Shown in pieces: positions 5,760-6,448 of a stretch of 6,448 bases of DNA. The notes under the pieces are model-generated. The model worked only from the letters and a program-made list of their open reading frames with translations. It was not told where the DNA came from and made no database searches. The position numbers and the translations under genes are program-made. Numbering within the stretch: position 1 is the first letter of the stretch; the number at the start of each line of letters is the position of its first letter. Source of the stretch: Methylotenera sp. (lineage in GTDB: Bacteria; Pseudomonadota; Gammaproteobacteria; Burkholderiales; Methylophilaceae); contig JAIYEJ010000100.1 of the NCBI GenBank assembly GCA_027487055.1, forward strand, positions 1-6,448, given 5' to 3'.

Positions 5760-6448
5760 TTATTTTAATCGAATATGCGATCGTGCGCGAATATGTCCAG
5801 ATGAACGTTTCTTACTTTTAATGGTTCTTTTAGCTGTTTTTTTGTGACCGCTTATTTTAGTTTTTTTTGTACTCTTAAATGATTTTCGCCCGTTACTTTT
5901 GTATTTTGCAGTTTTAAAACCTGTCTCTTTAACTTTTAATTTTTGACCGAGCTTTAGTTTGCTGCTTTTAAGTCGATTCATTTTCATAATTGCTTTAGTG
6001 CTTGTGTCATATTTAAGCGCTAAAGCTTGCAATGTATCACCACTTTTTACTTTATGTAAGACGGCTTGTCTCGATTTTGGTTCAGATTCATCCGCTTGGT
6101 CGATGGTATTGTTATTTTCAAGCGCAGTCACATTAATGCTGTCAGATTCAATTTCAGATACATCACTTATCGGCTTGCCGCTATAAGTTGCGGGTACTAA
6201 CATAGCTTGCGCGTTACGTAACTTTTTAGAGCGAGGATTTAAACCATTTACATAACGTAATTGCCCTTCGTTAATGCCGAATTTATTCGCTATATGGTCC
6301 ATGCGTTCACCACGTTTGGCTTGATATGTTTGCCAATTAGTAAGCGGTTTATCATAGTTTCTAAGGTTTTCTGTAAAACGTTCAGCCGCCCAAACAGGTA
6401 AAAGTAACTGATGTTTTTCGCCTGTAGCAGTGATCACAGGTCTATTAA
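5760..6448 (-). CDS. mltD: membrane-bound lytic murein transglycosylase D, C-terminal part (start outside window)
   Basis: The frame is open through the window edge, so only the C-terminal part (about 229 codons) is seen. The GTG at 6437 is not the start, because family-like residues (NRP) precede it. Numbering from that codon, residues 8-25 (KHQLLLPVWAAERFTENL) resemble the segment that follows the catalytic domain in MltD, and I base the name on this plus the repeats. A first, degenerate LysM domain lies at about 36-82 (AKRGERMDHIANKFGINEGQ), then an acidic linker (about 91-120). A good LysM domain lies at about 126-170 (VKSGDTLQALALKYDTSTKA). LysM domains bind peptidoglycan glycan; MltD enzymes cleave it to 1,6-anhydro products in the periplasm. 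The catalytic domain is outside the window and cannot be checked. The last 54 residues are a strongly basic low-complexity tail. The gene lies seven bases before the binding-protein gene and heads the visible operon. Confidence 0.85.
   Translation of the reverse strand, partial: NRPVITATGEKHQLLLPVWAAERFTENLRNYDKPLTNWQTYQAKRGERMDHIANKFGINEGQLRYVNGLNPRSKKLRNAQAMLVPATYSGKPISDVSEIESDSINVTALENNNTIDQADESEPKSRQAVLHKVKSGDTLQALALKYDTSTKAIMKMNRLKSSKLKLGQKLKVKETGFKTAKYKSNGRKSFKSTKKTKISGHKKTAKRTIKSKKRSSGHIRARSHIRLK
5763..5924 (-). other. segment encoding the basic low-complexity tail of MltD
   Basis: The last 54 residues after the second LysM domain hold 15 Lys and 6 Arg, 3 His, many Ser/Thr/Gly and no Asp or Glu. 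Short motifs such as SKKRSSG and KSTKKTK recur without a strict repeat period. It looks disordered and polycationic. Confidence 0.7.

Noticed and set aside
2939..6186. Plus-strand ORFs opposite the transporter and mltD genes
   Set aside because: They are antisense to well-supported genes and show no family motifs.
6435..6437. GTG as the start of mltD
   Set aside because: The frame is open upstream to the window edge and the preceding residues fit MltD, so this is an internal valine codon.
1..6448. tRNA, rRNA, CRISPR array, insertion sequence or attachment site
   Set aside because: I saw no cloverleaf-like sequence, regular spaced repeats, transposase motifs or terminal inverted repeats anywhere in the window.

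Overview
The window looks like part of a moderately AT-rich Gram-negative chromosome, most likely a betaproteobacterium. A Methylophilaceae-type methylotroph (Methylotenera or Methylophilus-like) is my best guess. This rests on the FabI sequence, the mltD / family-5 binding protein / two permeases / fabI gene order and the base composition; it is not a database result.

Right and centre (about 1250-6448, all minus strand): reading 5'->3' along the transcribed strand, the order is the 3' part of mltD (LysM-bearing membrane-bound lytic murein transglycosylase D, cut by the window edge), a family-5 peptide-type solute-binding lipoprotein, a DppB/OppB-type permease, a DppC/OppC-type permease and then, after about 110 bases, fabI (enoyl-ACP reductase). 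The first four genes are packed end to end, with 7, 2 and 2 bases between them, and look like one operon. Both permease starts sit in an identical TAATCATG stop/start junction. No ATPase subunit is present, so the importer must borrow ATPases encoded elsewhere. Its position directly behind a murein hydrolase makes murein-peptide uptake an attractive but unproven role.

Left (1-1250): a plus-strand gene encodes a small predicted lipoprotein resembling the DUF3828 type and converges on fabI. It is preceded by about 480 AT-rich bases without a convincing intact gene. Bases 1-263 contain a possible frameshifted gene remnant, and 379-498 hold a 39-codon ORF that overlaps the lipoprotein start. The 179-base convergent gap holds two short inverted repeats but no good intrinsic terminator.

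The most unusual structures are small. An imperfect 30-base tandem duplication covers the stop codon of the second permease, next to a perfect 10-bp hairpin that lies inside its coding end. A 15-base (5-residue) imperfect duplication lies within fabI. The MltD tail is very basic, with 21 Lys/Arg and no acidic residue in its last 54 residues. I see no mobile element, CRISPR array, tRNA or rRNA, and no clearly novel multi-gene system.
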